Source of the DNA: Picochlorum sp. 'celeri'
Lineage: Eukaryota; Chlorophyta; Trebouxiophyceae
Direction: 5' to 3'
DNA: 64,000 bases
NCBI GenBank assembly: GCA_010909725.1
Contig: JAACMV010000011.1
Coordinates: forward strand, 992,001-1,056,000
Both the position numbers and the translations under genes were made by a program. A model generated the notes under the pieces. The model was not told the DNA's origin. It made no database searches and worked only from the letters and a program-made list of their open reading frames with translations. The first letter of the stretch is position 1. Each line of letters starts with the position of its first letter. Positions 9,874 to 18,729 of the stretch are shown here, one piece after another.

Positions 9874-10347
9874 ATGATCCGTGTCACGTCACCAAGAGGA
9901 TTGGATGTTCCAAAAGTTTCCACAAATAAGAATACAAATTGGTTAGATAATAAATCCAGTTGGTTGTTTTACACATTACTGGTCCTTGTGTCGTGGTTGG
10001 TGATCTCGAATTTTGTTGAACCAGGACTGGCGTGGACATACGTCCATATTGCTCACGGACTCCTTACATATTATCTATTTCATTGGATTAAAGGATCTCC
10101 TATTCAAGGCGACCAAGGCAAGTACGATTCATTGACCTTTTGGGAACAAATAGACAATGGAGTGCAGGGAACAGCAACTCGAAAGTTCTTTATAGCAGTA
10201 CCGGTGGTGTTGTTCTTGTTGGCGTCTCACACATCGGATTTTGAAAAGCAACCACTGGGTGTGAATTTGATTGTCGTGGTCGTACTGATCGTAGCAAAGA
10301 TGTCTAGCATGCACAAAGTGCGGATTATGGGAATTAACAAATTCTAG
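9874..10347 (+). CDS. ORMDL: ORMDL family regulator of sphingolipid synthesis
   Basis: A 157-residue four-helix membrane protein. Family motifs are visible: NTNWLDNKSSWLFY near the N-terminus, HIAHGLLTYYLFHWIKGSP in the middle, the TFWEQIDNGVQGTATRKF block and the C-terminal HKVRIMGIN. ORM/ORMDL proteins sit in the ER membrane and inhibit serine palmitoyltransferase in response to ceramide. The frame opens slightly earlier at a GTG, but the first ATG (9874) gives a length close to the human protein (153 residues). The regulatory N-terminal serines of yeast Orm1/2 are not clearly present. Its TGTAA at 10395 lies inside the 3' end of the convergent Rieske gene, so the two transcripts probably overlap. 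Confidence 0.93.
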   Translation: MIRVTSPRGLDVPKVSTNKNTNWLDNKSSWLFYTLLVLVSWLVISNFVEPGLAWTYVHIAHGLLTYYLFHWIKGSPIQGDQGKYDSLTFWEQIDNGVQGTATRKFFIAVPVVLFLLASHTSDFEKQPLGVNLIVVVVLIVAKMSSMHKVRIMGINKF

Positions 10348-10387
10348 CAACTCGAATTCATGATATATAAATGTATAGAGAGTACTC

Positions 10388-11182
10388 TCATTGTTGTAAA
10401 TGATTTCTTCGGGGAGACATCGATGTCACGTCTCCATCGTCCGGCCACACGTCCTCGCTTTCTGTCGAAATGAGTGACCTTCTTGGTGATGTTGGCGGGG
10501 TGGACCGAGGACTGTGTGCACTTATGCCTGGGGATGCTTGCATCGGCAATGTCCATTCGTTCACGTCTCCATGCTGCATGATCCTATTTCCCGTCTCATA
10601 TTCAAACGCATATCTATCGCTCGCAATCTCTCCCTCCAAATTCAGCTTCACATAGACCCCATCATCCCTCATCTCAACATGATGCCTCCTCTGCCTGGCC
10701 CCCACCGATTTCCACGACCCAGCTTTCAGAGATCCATCCGGCTGTATATCTGCCTCTTGATACCATTTCTCACCATCATTCAACGACACATGATAGAAAT
10801 GCCATGGGCATTTCAAACATGGATGCCCCCCAACATCTTCAATATCACCCAACGCCAAAGGCCCTCCACTATGAAAGCATATACTATCCAGACAATGCAG
10901 CTCATCTTTATACTCTATGACTGATATATATCTACCATTCAAGCACGCATGCACCCTTTTCGCACTCGTATACGGGTATGGAAGGGGATAGTTTGTCTGT
11001 GGTGGAGTGCTTGCCCCTCCACTCGTACTCGGAGGATGAAATACACTTTTATCCGCAATCTTTGCCCATCCATCCTCATCTATAGCCTCAATAATCATAC
11101 CAGTACTTGTTATATTGTCTTTCAAAGCCCGAGTGGGAGACTGTGTCTGTCGGACTGGGGATTTCTTCCCTCGGTTTGCCAT
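10388..11182 (-). CDS. Rieske [2Fe-2S] domain protein, RFESD-like
   Basis: 264 residues. The cluster-binding motifs are CFHSGGPLALGDIED and, 20 residues after the first His, CPWHFY, giving C-x-H ... C-x2-H ligands (~residues 103-128). The HSGGPL.LGDIED spacing and the following GE.WYQ closely match the animal RFESD family (Rieske ferredoxin domain-containing) rather than photosynthetic or bc1 Rieske subunits, which carry a membrane anchor. No membrane segment or clear transit peptide is seen. Electron donor and acceptor are unknown; the family is presumed a soluble ferredoxin-like carrier. The C-terminal ~60 residues are Ser/Pro-rich with repeated SPR motifs, possibly phosphorylated. Only 40 bp separate its stop from that of ORMDL. 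Confidence 0.85.
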   Translation of the reverse strand: MANRGKKSPVRQTQSPTRALKDNITSTGMIIEAIDEDGWAKIADKSVFHPPSTSGGASTPPQTNYPLPYPYTSAKRVHACLNGRYISVIEYKDELHCLDSICFHSGGPLALGDIEDVGGHPCLKCPWHFYHVSLNDGEKWYQEADIQPDGSLKAGSWKSVGARQRRHHVEMRDDGVYVKLNLEGEIASDRYAFEYETGNRIMQHGDVNEWTLPMQASPGISAHSPRSTPPTSPRRSLISTESEDVWPDDGDVTSMSPRRNHLQQ

Positions 11183-11499
11183 TGTGGTCCAGTCTCTTTC
11201 TCTCCTCTCTCTCTCTTTCAGTCGCGTATGTATTTCACTTGCATGGACGTGGTCATGTCAACGGATTATGGATGAACCCATACGAAAAACACACTCGAAG
11301 GTGAATGTCCGTATATAGGTATATTAAAGACGCATTCCTTAGATAAACAATAAAAACCTACATCGCCGGATCAGCAGAGACCTATTAATGGATAAGGCAT
11401 TGTCGTTATCCAGACTCATCGAGTACTAGACCATGCAACCCAGCCATCAGCTCTATCAAATTAATCAAAGGTTTACTTTAATAAGCGAAATCTAATACG
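11183..11499. promoter_or_regulatory. divergent promoter region, Rieske gene / ChlP
   Basis: A 317-bp gap between the start codons of two divergent genes, so it must hold both promoters and 5' leaders. A TATATA at 11312-11317 is a possible core element for ChlP, 183 bp upstream of its ATG. Nothing else is distinctive. Confidence 0.4.
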
Positions 11500-13154
11500 A
11501 TGATGTCTACAACAATGTCCCTTTCCATGGGAGCCAAGGTTTCCATGGGTGCTCAGACCAAGAGAACCCCAAGCATGGCTCCAACCATGAAGCATGCCAT
11601 GGTGTCCTCACCAATTATGACACCAACTACATCTGTGTCAATGGTCAAGAAGGCTGAACGAAGCCTGTCACAGAAGGTGTTTGCAGTTGCCGATGGGACT
11701 GTGTTGGATAGGCCATTGCGAGTGGCTGTGATTGGCGGAGGACCATCTGGAGCATGCGCTGCGGAGACTTTGGCCAAGGGGGGAGTTGAAACGTTCCTTC
11801 TTGAGCGTAAAATGGACAACTGCAAGGTACGAGGTGTTTGGCGGGAGTGGTGTGTGGTGTCTGGGGTGTATCCCATTGAATGTGTTCTTTGATGGGGTGG
11901 TGTGCTAAGATGGGCGGATCCTATCTTATCCCCCCACCCTCCTCTGGTTCTTCACACTCTCACATGGTGAATAATAACAACTATCAATGTATGCAGCCAT
12001 GTGGAGGAGCTATTCCAATCTGTATGGTCGAGGAGTTTGACTTGCCAATGGAGATTATTGATCGTCGCGTGACAAAGATGAAGATGATTTCTCCATCCAA
12101 CCGTGAGGTTGATGTTGGAAAGACTTTGAACGAGAAGGAGTGGATTGGTATGTGCCGCAGAGAGGTGTTCGATGACTACCTTCGTAAGCGCGCCGAAAAG
12201 TTGGGAGCCAACTTGATCAATGGTTTGTACATGCGCATGGAGCAGGAAGGAGATGGCCCAATTACCTTGCACTATAACAAGTACGAGGAGGGAAGCAAGG
12301 TGGGAGTGCCATCCACATTGGAGGTTGACATGATCATTGGAGCTGATGGAGCAAACTCTCGTGTTGCACAGAACATTGATGCTGGAGAAGCAGACTATGC
12401 TATTGCTTTCCAGGAGCGTATTCGCATCGATGATGAGAAGATGGAGTACTACAAGGATTTGGCTGAGATGTATGTCGGAGATGATGTGTCCCCAGATTTC
12501 TACGGATGGGTGTTCCCCAAGTATGATCACGTTGCCGTTGGAACCGGAACTGTGGTGAACAAGACTGCCATTAAGCAGTACCAGCAGGCAACACGCGATC
12601 GCTCCAAGGTGAAGACTGAGGGAGGAAAGATTATCAGAGTCGAGGCCCATCCTATTCCAGAGCACCCACGCCCACGCAGATTCAAGGGACGTGTCGCTTT
12701 GGTCGGAGATGCCGCTGGATATGTGACCAAGTGCTCTGGTGAGGGTATCTACTTTGCCGCCAAGTCTGGACGTATGGCTGCCGAGGCTATTGTGGAGTAC
12801 AGTGAGCAAGGAAAGAAGATGGTCGGAGAGGCTGCCATCAAGAGCTACTTGTCCAAGTGGGATAAGAAGTACTGGGCTACATACAAGGTGCTCGACATCC
12901 TCCAGAAGGTCTTCTATAGAAGCAACCCAGCTAGGGAGGCATTCGTTGAGATGTGCGAAAGTGACTACGTCCAGAAGATGACATTTGATTCATACTTGTA
13001 CAAGACTGTTGTTCCAGGAACACCATTAGAGGATGTGAAGCTTTTGGTCGGTACCGTCGGTTCTTTGCTTCGTGGAAACGCATTGCGTTCTGGAAAGGGA
13101 CTCAGCGTGTCTTTCGGTAGCAAGAGCAACGAAGAAAAGGTGATGGTCAACTAA
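11500..13154 (+). CDS. ChlP: geranylgeranyl diphosphate/chlorophyll reductase, plastid, two exons
   Basis: Exon 1 is 11500-11826 and exon 2 is 11997-13154; intron 11827-11996 (170 bp, GTACGA...ATGCAG), phase 0. The product is 494 residues. The first ~70 are Met/Ser/Thr/Lys-rich, a plastid transit peptide. A Rossmann FAD-binding motif ([15 protein letters not shown]) and, straight after the junction, PCGGAIP follow. Later blocks [41 protein letters not shown] and [17 protein letters not shown] are family-typical. The enzyme reduces the geranylgeranyl side chain to phytyl for chlorophyll, tocopherol and phylloquinone synthesis, using NADPH. Codon use is strongly biased (AAG for Lys, GGA for Gly), as in alpha-tubulin here, indicating high expression. 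Confidence 0.96.
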
Positions 13155-13275
13155 TTGTACACAAGTGTCACCGTAATACTAGCATTCGCCATAATCTTTA
13201 GCTGCCATGAGTTGTTGCAACAACCACAATCATCATAATGTTTAGGCTGTAATTTTTTTTACATTCATAGTATTG

Positions 13276-15402
13276 CTATTGACTCAGTATCCTGGGTACT
13301 TGAAAATCTGTCATGCTGACCTCGTCAAAAGCAGTGCAACATTCGAACAACCAATCTTTTTTGACGACGTCTGCGTGTTCTGGTATACCAGGTGGACGGA
13401 CAGATGCTTCATCGTTCATCAGGATGCAGATGTCTGCTTCTGAGATGTGAAACAGTGTTGCTCCTAGTTCAATGGCAAGGCGTCTGACCACCTGGTAGGA
13501 TTCGTCTCCCTTTTTACCCTGCGTATAAATGGACACTTTTTTTCCTTGCAGCAAGTTTGGAAGATTTTCTGCAGACTGTGCTCTGAATTCTCTGGATCGA
13601 ATGGCCCCCTCTTGGAAAATCACATTGGCTAGATACTCATCTTCTGGCAACCAGAAACCTGCTTCAAGAGATGCAGTGATATATTCTGGGCGTAGCAAAT
13701 ATGCACCATGAACGACAGCGAGCATTGTTTTCAATGTTCTTCGATTATCTCCGATGATCAGATGTGTAATGGTTTTATGTTTCCTGGCATTGTTATTCGT
13801 CCACAGTCTCAGTCCCTCTAATTGATTCACAGCCTTTTTGCACAACTCTAGCACCGAGGATTCGACTGATGTTACTGCCAGAACTCCTGATATCTTTCTA
13901 TTCTGAGTGATGCATTCTTGAGAAGGATGTTGAGATTGTGATGGCAAGGTAAGCATCTCCTGGCTGAGTCTTGTCGCTTGGGAGGGAGGGTAAATTCCTG
14001 CTCCAACAGAAACCTCTGGAGAATGCTCACAGACCGCAGCATTTTCCTTTCCGTTGTACACATGTGGAGAATCATTCAAAGAGCTCTCGTCAGGATCTTC
14101 CACCACAGGTGAGTTGGCAAGTCTGGAGGAATGTCTCAGCCTACATGGACTGCCGCCACTGCTCGCTTGTGACAAGTGAGAGGTTTGTGATAAGTGAGAT
14201 TTCTTGCTCTTCTTCCTTAAATCCCAGGGTCGCAAGGTCGACCAAGGACTTGGCACCCGCTTTCTAGTAAAAGGGGTGGCGTCCTGTTTTCTGGCTTTGG
14301 ATGCAGTGCCAAAGTCAAAGCCAGGGCCTGGCCTTGAGACATCAGAAGTGGTACCCCAGGGGCTGGGAACTCTCTCAATCTCAGGGATAGGCACTGATGA
14401 TCCTACAGTCTTTTTCAGAACCGGTTCAATAGCAACTGGGCTCTCAGGAAGATTTTTGCTGAGCAGCACAGGTCTCTCAGGACGAGTATATAACTGTCGC
14501 ACAGAGAAACGCTGCGATGGCTTTTCTGCCTTTTTCTTCTTCTTATGTTGTTCGTTCGCATTGGTATTTGATTTGCCTGCAGAGAAACGCTGCGATGGCT
14601 TTTCTGCCTTTTTCTTCTTATTATTTTGTTCGTTCGCATTGGTATTTGCTTTGCCTGCAGACCCTCGGTCAGATTGATCTTCCTTGGGAGTTGCAGATGA
14701 CAATCTTTTGCAACAGCGCTGACTGAGTGGTGTATCCAGCTCATCTGCATCTGATGCGACCTCCTCCTCCTCTGGTATATCCAACATCTTACAAAATCCG
14801 CTCGCAAGAACACCTGCTGCGGCTTGAGTAGCTTCTCCAATTGGAGGGAAATCCTCCTCATTATTATCACGGCACTGTTGCAATTGTTTCTCCGATGATA
14901 ACTCATCATGATTGACATCAAAGCAAGCAATCGGTTTCGGAGCAGAGCTACCTTTGGGCGTCTTTTTCCTCTTCGATCCATGTCCACGCTTGCTCGATTC
15001 TAAAGATAAAGGAGGGGGCTTTCGTTCCAAGCTAGGAAGAAAGGCATAGTCACCCTCACTGAGCAAACATCCATCTCTAACACAGTCTTCCACCCACAAT
15101 GCGCTCACAATCTTGAGCGTGACGCTACCCTTCTGTTTCTTCCTTTGATCTATATATCCACGCAACCGTTCTAGCCTCTTGTCATCTTCTGCAGTGTCGC
15201 TGTCCTTGACAACAATCACATGTGTGACATCTTTCCTCATACGAGGCGCACAGACTGCCCCATGTACCTCTAATTTAGACTCTATGATACTTTTAATGTT
15301 CTTCTTATCCGGTGAGCATTCGATTTTGGCCACCAGACCGAGAAAGAATTTGTCTCCATCACCCTCTGACCTTGACTTGTGTCGAGACCGTAACTCTGGC
15401 AT
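13276..15402 (-). CDS. MCPH1-like: microcephalin-like BRCT-domain protein
   Basis: 708 residues with one N-terminal BRCT domain (~20-130: FFLGLVAKIE..., THVIVVKD, SALWVEDCVRDG) and a C-terminal tandem BRCT pair (~505-700: THLIIGDNRRTLKTMLAVVH, LRPEYITASLEAGFWLPE, then GKKVSIYTQ and VVKKDWLFECC). One plus two BRCTs with RRTLK in the first C-terminal repeat matches MCPH1, which binds phosphorylated H2AX and regulates condensin II and mitotic entry in animals. The linker is Ser/Pro/Lys-rich, with candidate nuclear signals, and holds a 26-residue tandem duplication ending in KKAEKPSQRFS (~249-300). Single exon. TTACA (antisense TGTAA) lies 12 nt past the stop. Other three-BRCT proteins cannot be wholly excluded. 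Confidence 0.75.
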   Translation of the reverse strand: MPELRSRHKSRSEGDGDKFFLGLVAKIECSPDKKNIKSIIESKLEVHGAVCAPRMRKDVTHVIVVKDSDTAEDDKRLERLRGYIDQRKKQKGSVTLKIVSALWVEDCVRDGCLLSEGDYAFLPSLERKPPPLSLESSKRGHGSKRKKTPKGSSAPKPIACFDVNHDELSSEKQLQQCRDNNEEDFPPIGEATQAAAGVLASGFCKMLDIPEEEEVASDADELDTPLSQRCCKRLSSATPKEDQSDRGSAGKANTNANEQNNKKKKAEKPSQRFSAGKSNTNANEQHKKKKKAEKPSQRFSVRQLYTRPERPVLLSKNLPESPVAIEPVLKKTVGSSVPIPEIERVPSPWGTTSDVSRPGPGFDFGTASKARKQDATPFTRKRVPSPWSTLRPWDLRKKSKKSHLSQTSHLSQASSGGSPCRLRHSSRLANSPVVEDPDESSLNDSPHVYNGKENAAVCEHSPEVSVGAGIYPPSQATRLSQEMLTLPSQSQHPSQECITQNRKISGVLAVTSVESSVLELCKKAVNQLEGLRLWTNNNARKHKTITHLIIGDNRRTLKTMLAVVHGAYLLRPEYITASLEAGFWLPEDEYLANVIFQEGAIRSREFRAQSAENLPNLLQGKKVSIYTQGKKGDESYQVVRRLAIELGATLFHISEADICILMNDEASVRPPGIPEHADVVKKDWLFECCTAFDEVSMTDFQVPRILSQ
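14503..14658 (-). repeat. 78-bp x2 in-frame tandem duplication in the BRCT gene
   Basis: Two nearly identical 78-bp units (14503-14580 and 14581-14658) encode 26-residue repeats with the motif KKKKAEKPSQRFS. The few differences are mostly in the Asn/Lys codons in the middle. The exact multiple of three keeps the frame. Confidence 0.9.
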
Positions 15403-15965
15403 ACTTCCACACTACTCAATTGGTACCTAACCAACAGCTAAGAAAATTTAATGACCGATTGCAACGATGGACAACCGCAGAACGAAAGGCAAAGAGATCC
15501 TGTTGAGAGTTCGTTACTCCCAGTCGGGCCGATGCGAACTCTCCAGACAATATTTGACGGGTTAAAAATGATTTGATTTACATTAAATTATGATTTAATG
15601 ACCACGCAGTGCGTATCACTCTGGTTTTTGCGAGTGGTTGATATGCAGTCCGACGGACTGCAGTCGGTACGCAGCTGCGTCGGTCTACCGGGGGCGCCTC
15701 GACCCAGTTGCCATGGATGGCTCAGGCATTGGGTACTGTCGTGGCCACGTGAGGATTGATAGGCAAAATAGAAATGTTGACTGATTGAACATCATATCAG
15801 CTTGGTAGAATGACAACAAAAGGTGGAGTCACCTGGAAAGGTATCACGCACTTTATTTTTTTTGGTGGTACATTGTGGACGATTGATTAGAGACGATGGA
15901 AACAACGTCTATCCATCAAAGATTGTATCTTGAATGAATTTTCATCAAGCAAGAGTAGGGGCGTG
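15403..15965. promoter_or_regulatory. divergent intergenic region with clustered palindromes
   Basis: A 563-bp gap between the BRCT gene (minus) and the GH92 gene (plus). It contains an inverted repeat with 9-bp arms (15505-15513 and 15535-15543), a GC-rich patch with three overlapping palindromes (15645-15680), and a G-box-like CACGTG (15746-15751). No ORF or recognised RNA gene was found. It presumably carries both promoters. Confidence 0.5.
15645..15680. repeat. nested perfect palindromes
   Basis: GCAGTCC-GAC-GGACTGC (15645-15661) is a perfect 7-bp inverted repeat with a 3-bp centre. GACTGCAGTC (15656-15665) overlaps its right arm. ACGCAGCTGCGT (15669-15680) is a separate 12-bp perfect palindrome. 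The patch is clearly GC-richer than its AT-rich flanks. Confidence 0.8.
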
Positions 15966-18419
15966 ATGGAGAAGAGGAAGCCCATTCCGTCTTGGAAGCG
16001 GCTTCGGAGGGAAACATACCTCCTCCTCCTCTTGCTAGCAACAGCTTTATCGACATTCATGTGGCTTGACCCTGTTGGTGATGTGGATCTATCGGAGTTG
16101 ATGATGAGCTCCACTGGTGTTCCAGGAGAAGAAGGAGGAGAGCCTGATATACTGTCTTTTGTGGATCCGTTCATTGGAACTGGGGGTCATGGGCATACAT
16201 TCCCTGGTGCAGCAGTGCCTTTTGGTATGGTACAAGTCAGTCCGGATAACGGTGTGAATGCATTGGATTGGGCTTCTGGATATCATTATTCCTCAAATAA
16301 AATCATTGGGTTTTCTCATACGCATCTTAGTGGGACGGGGATGCCTGATTTGATGGATGTATCGCTGATGCCATCATGTGTGATGGCAAATCAACGGGAT
16401 GGATTGCAGGAGGTGATTGAGGGGCTATTACTGAAGAAGACGAGTTTTACAACGCCCGAACTGATGGCACAGTATCCAAAAAAGTTCGACAGGGATGCCT
16501 TTCAGTCGCGCATTGAGAACACCATGTCTCATGACAATGAACAGGCGCAGCCTGGATACTATGCAGTCTTGCTGGATAAACATAATATTCATGTCGAGCT
16601 TGCAGCCACTGAGGTAGCAGGAATGCATAAATATTCACAACAGGATGGATCAGAGTGTGGTATACCTGTTGTATCTCTTGATGTATCGACTTGCTATTCT
16701 ACAGGCACTCCAATAGAAGGCAGCATCAGAATTCTATCAGACCGCAGTGTTACTGGCAGTCGGAAAGTAAACGCATGGGCTTCTCATAGACAAATCTTCT
16801 ATCACATTATGTTTTCGAAACCATTTCTCGATGTGGCTATGGTACATGGCTCGGACTCGCTTCAATGGGATGGGTGTAACGGTGATGGATGCCAATTAGC
16901 ATTCTTCTCATTTGACCACCTGGACGACTTGAAAATCATCGTAGGTCTCTCCACAGGAAGCGAAGCAGGCGCTCAAATGTCAGCTGAAACAGCATATGCA
17001 CGTTTTGGGTTTGATCAAGAGAGGATGGTCAAAGCAGCGCAGGAAACATGGAGAAATACCATTGGCAGAATCCAGATACAAACTCAAAATCTCACACAAA
17101 AGACAATCTTCTACACGGGCATGTATCACGCTCATTTGGCTCCTGTACTTCATTCTGATTTGAATGGATCTTTCTGGGGACCAGATTCTAGTTCTCATAC
17201 GATACAGAATCACACGTATTATTCGACATTGTCACTATGGGATACCTTTCGAGCGCAGAATGCTCTCCTTTCTCTCTTGCAGCCACAACGCTCCAGAGAC
17301 ATTGCGTTGACCTTATTGACACATGCAGCTTTTTTCAGGAACATTCTTCCGATATGGACAATGGGAGGAAAGGAAACAGATACCATGCCAGGGTATCACG
17401 CTGTCTGCATACTAGCAGAGGCTCTTCAAAAAGGCTTGGTGTCACTTGATGAAGCTCGCATGGCATTGGATGCAGCAGTTGCAACCTCGCGCAAAAAGAC
17501 TGCGGCTCTCGAAGACTATGGGTACATTCCGTATGATATGGAATATGAGTCTGCCACCAAGACATTAGAATATGCGTATGATGATTGGTGTGTGTCCCAA
17601 CTTGCCAAGGCTGTTGGCGACTCGGCCTTGGAAAACCAGTATGCCAACAGATCCATGTTTTACAAAAGCATCTTTGACCCGAAAACAGGTTTCATGAGAC
17701 CGAGAAACAAACAAGGTGGATTCATGAAACGATTTGATCCTCAAAGATCAGAGCACGAGCTGGGACATTTCACAGAAGGGACAGGCTGGCAGTACCTCTG
17801 GTTTGTCCTCCATGACATCCCAGGTCTCGCTACTCTCCTTGGAGGCCCTCGTGCCATGGAGGACAAATTAGATGAGTTTTTCTTCCCAAAAACCGCAGCA
17901 TCTATTCATGGAAACGATGTATCCATGGACATCACAGGTATTTTAGGACGATATGCCCATGGCAATGAACCAGGCCATCACACTCTCTTCCTATACAATC
18001 TTCTCGGATCTCCAAGGAAAACACAGCATCTAGGGCATGTCATCGCAAATTTATTTTATTCTACAGGACATGATGGGATCATAGGAAACGAGGATTGTGG
18101 CCAAATGTCAGCATGGTTCATCTTCACATCCATGGGATTGTATCCTATCAATCCAGCAGACGGCAGGTACCATATCACAAGCCCCCTGTTTGACTCGGTC
18201 CGCATTCGTACATCTCCATTACACACCAGCAAAGATGTATACTTTACAATTCATGCTCCAGGAGCTGCTTCCAAAAATATGAAGTACATCAAGAGTGCAA
18301 GGCTCAACAATCAGCCTCTCTCCATGGAAGCAGGTTCATTCTTTCTGACACATGATGATCTTGTCCGAGGTGGCACACTGGATCTAGAGATGATGCATGG
18401 CGATACTCCATTCTCCTGA
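15966..18419 (+). CDS. GH92 family alpha-mannosidase, signal-anchored
   Basis: 817 residues from the ATG at 15966; the frame extends upstream only to a TTG. A basic N-terminus and a Leu-rich helix (ETYLLLLLLATALSTFMWL) form a type II signal anchor, placing the catalytic domain in the ER/Golgi lumen or outside. Family GH92 signatures are VDPFIGTGGHGHTFPGA, GFSHTHLSGTG, YSTLSLWDTFRAQN, GNEPGHHTLFLYNLLG and GNEDCGQMSAWFIFTSMGLY. GH92 enzymes are calcium-dependent exo-acting alpha-mannosidases (mostly alpha-1,2) that invert configuration, best known from bacteria and fungi. The HEPGH-like block and the GNEDCGQMSAW block hold the expected calcium and acid/base region. The likely role is glycan trimming or mannan breakdown. 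Single exon, codon use similar to neighbours. Confidence 0.9.
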   Translation: MEKRKPIPSWKRLRRETYLLLLLLATALSTFMWLDPVGDVDLSELMMSSTGVPGEEGGEPDILSFVDPFIGTGGHGHTFPGAAVPFGMVQVSPDNGVNALDWASGYHYSSNKIIGFSHTHLSGTGMPDLMDVSLMPSCVMANQRDGLQEVIEGLLLKKTSFTTPELMAQYPKKFDRDAFQSRIENTMSHDNEQAQPGYYAVLLDKHNIHVELAATEVAGMHKYSQQDGSECGIPVVSLDVSTCYSTGTPIEGSIRILSDRSVTGSRKVNAWASHRQIFYHIMFSKPFLDVAMVHGSDSLQWDGCNGDGCQLAFFSFDHLDDLKIIVGLSTGSEAGAQMSAETAYARFGFDQERMVKAAQETWRNTIGRIQIQTQNLTQKTIFYTGMYHAHLAPVLHSDLNGSFWGPDSSSHTIQNHTYYSTLSLWDTFRAQNALLSLLQPQRSRDIALTLLTHAAFFRNILPIWTMGGKETDTMPGYHAVCILAEALQKGLVSLDEARMALDAAVATSRKKTAALEDYGYIPYDMEYESATKTLEYAYDDWCVSQLAKAVGDSALENQYANRSMFYKSIFDPKTGFMRPRNKQGGFMKRFDPQRSEHELGHFTEGTGWQYLWFVLHDIPGLATLLGGPRAMEDKLDEFFFPKTAASIHGNDVSMDITGILGRYAHGNEPGHHTLFLYNLLGSPRKTQHLGHVIANLFYSTGHDGIIGNEDCGQMSAWFIFTSMGLYPINPADGRYHITSPLFDSVRIRTSPLHTSKDVYFTIHAPGAASKNMKYIKSARLNNQPLSMEAGSFFLTHDDLVRGGTLDLEMMHGDTPFS

Positions 18420-18729
18420 TGACCCGCCTTCTGCTTCTGAAACCAGAGAAGGATGCATGCATTCAGTTTTCCTCTTGTTCTTTTTCTTTTAGAGAAGGAG
18501 AGATTCCAATCTTGATGGAATCTAACAGAATCGAATTAATCCCTGAATCGTTTCAATGATATTCCTGTCTCTGTACTTTATTTTTAATTAAATTGTTTCG
18601 TAGAAACATTTCAGCGCCTGCATAGGCCGGATAGTGTTGCGTGAGGATTTGAAATTCACAAAAGGCCAGTGACATATTTCTCCCTTCCTATCCGTGTATG
18701 ATTGTTTCCATCCTCGATTGGAAAATCAT
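18420..18729. other. intergenic, 3' end of GH92 and promoter of HAD nucleotidase
   Basis: 310 bp, AT-rich, without a recognisable gene. It must hold the terminator of the upstream gene and the promoter of the next gene on the same strand. Confidence 0.4.

Noticed and set aside
11952..12809. 285-codon minus-strand ORF opposite ChlP
   Set aside because: It lies wholly over the well-conserved ChlP exon 2 and intron. Its Leu/His/Ser-rich content is the mirror of biased codons in ChlP, and no family features are seen.
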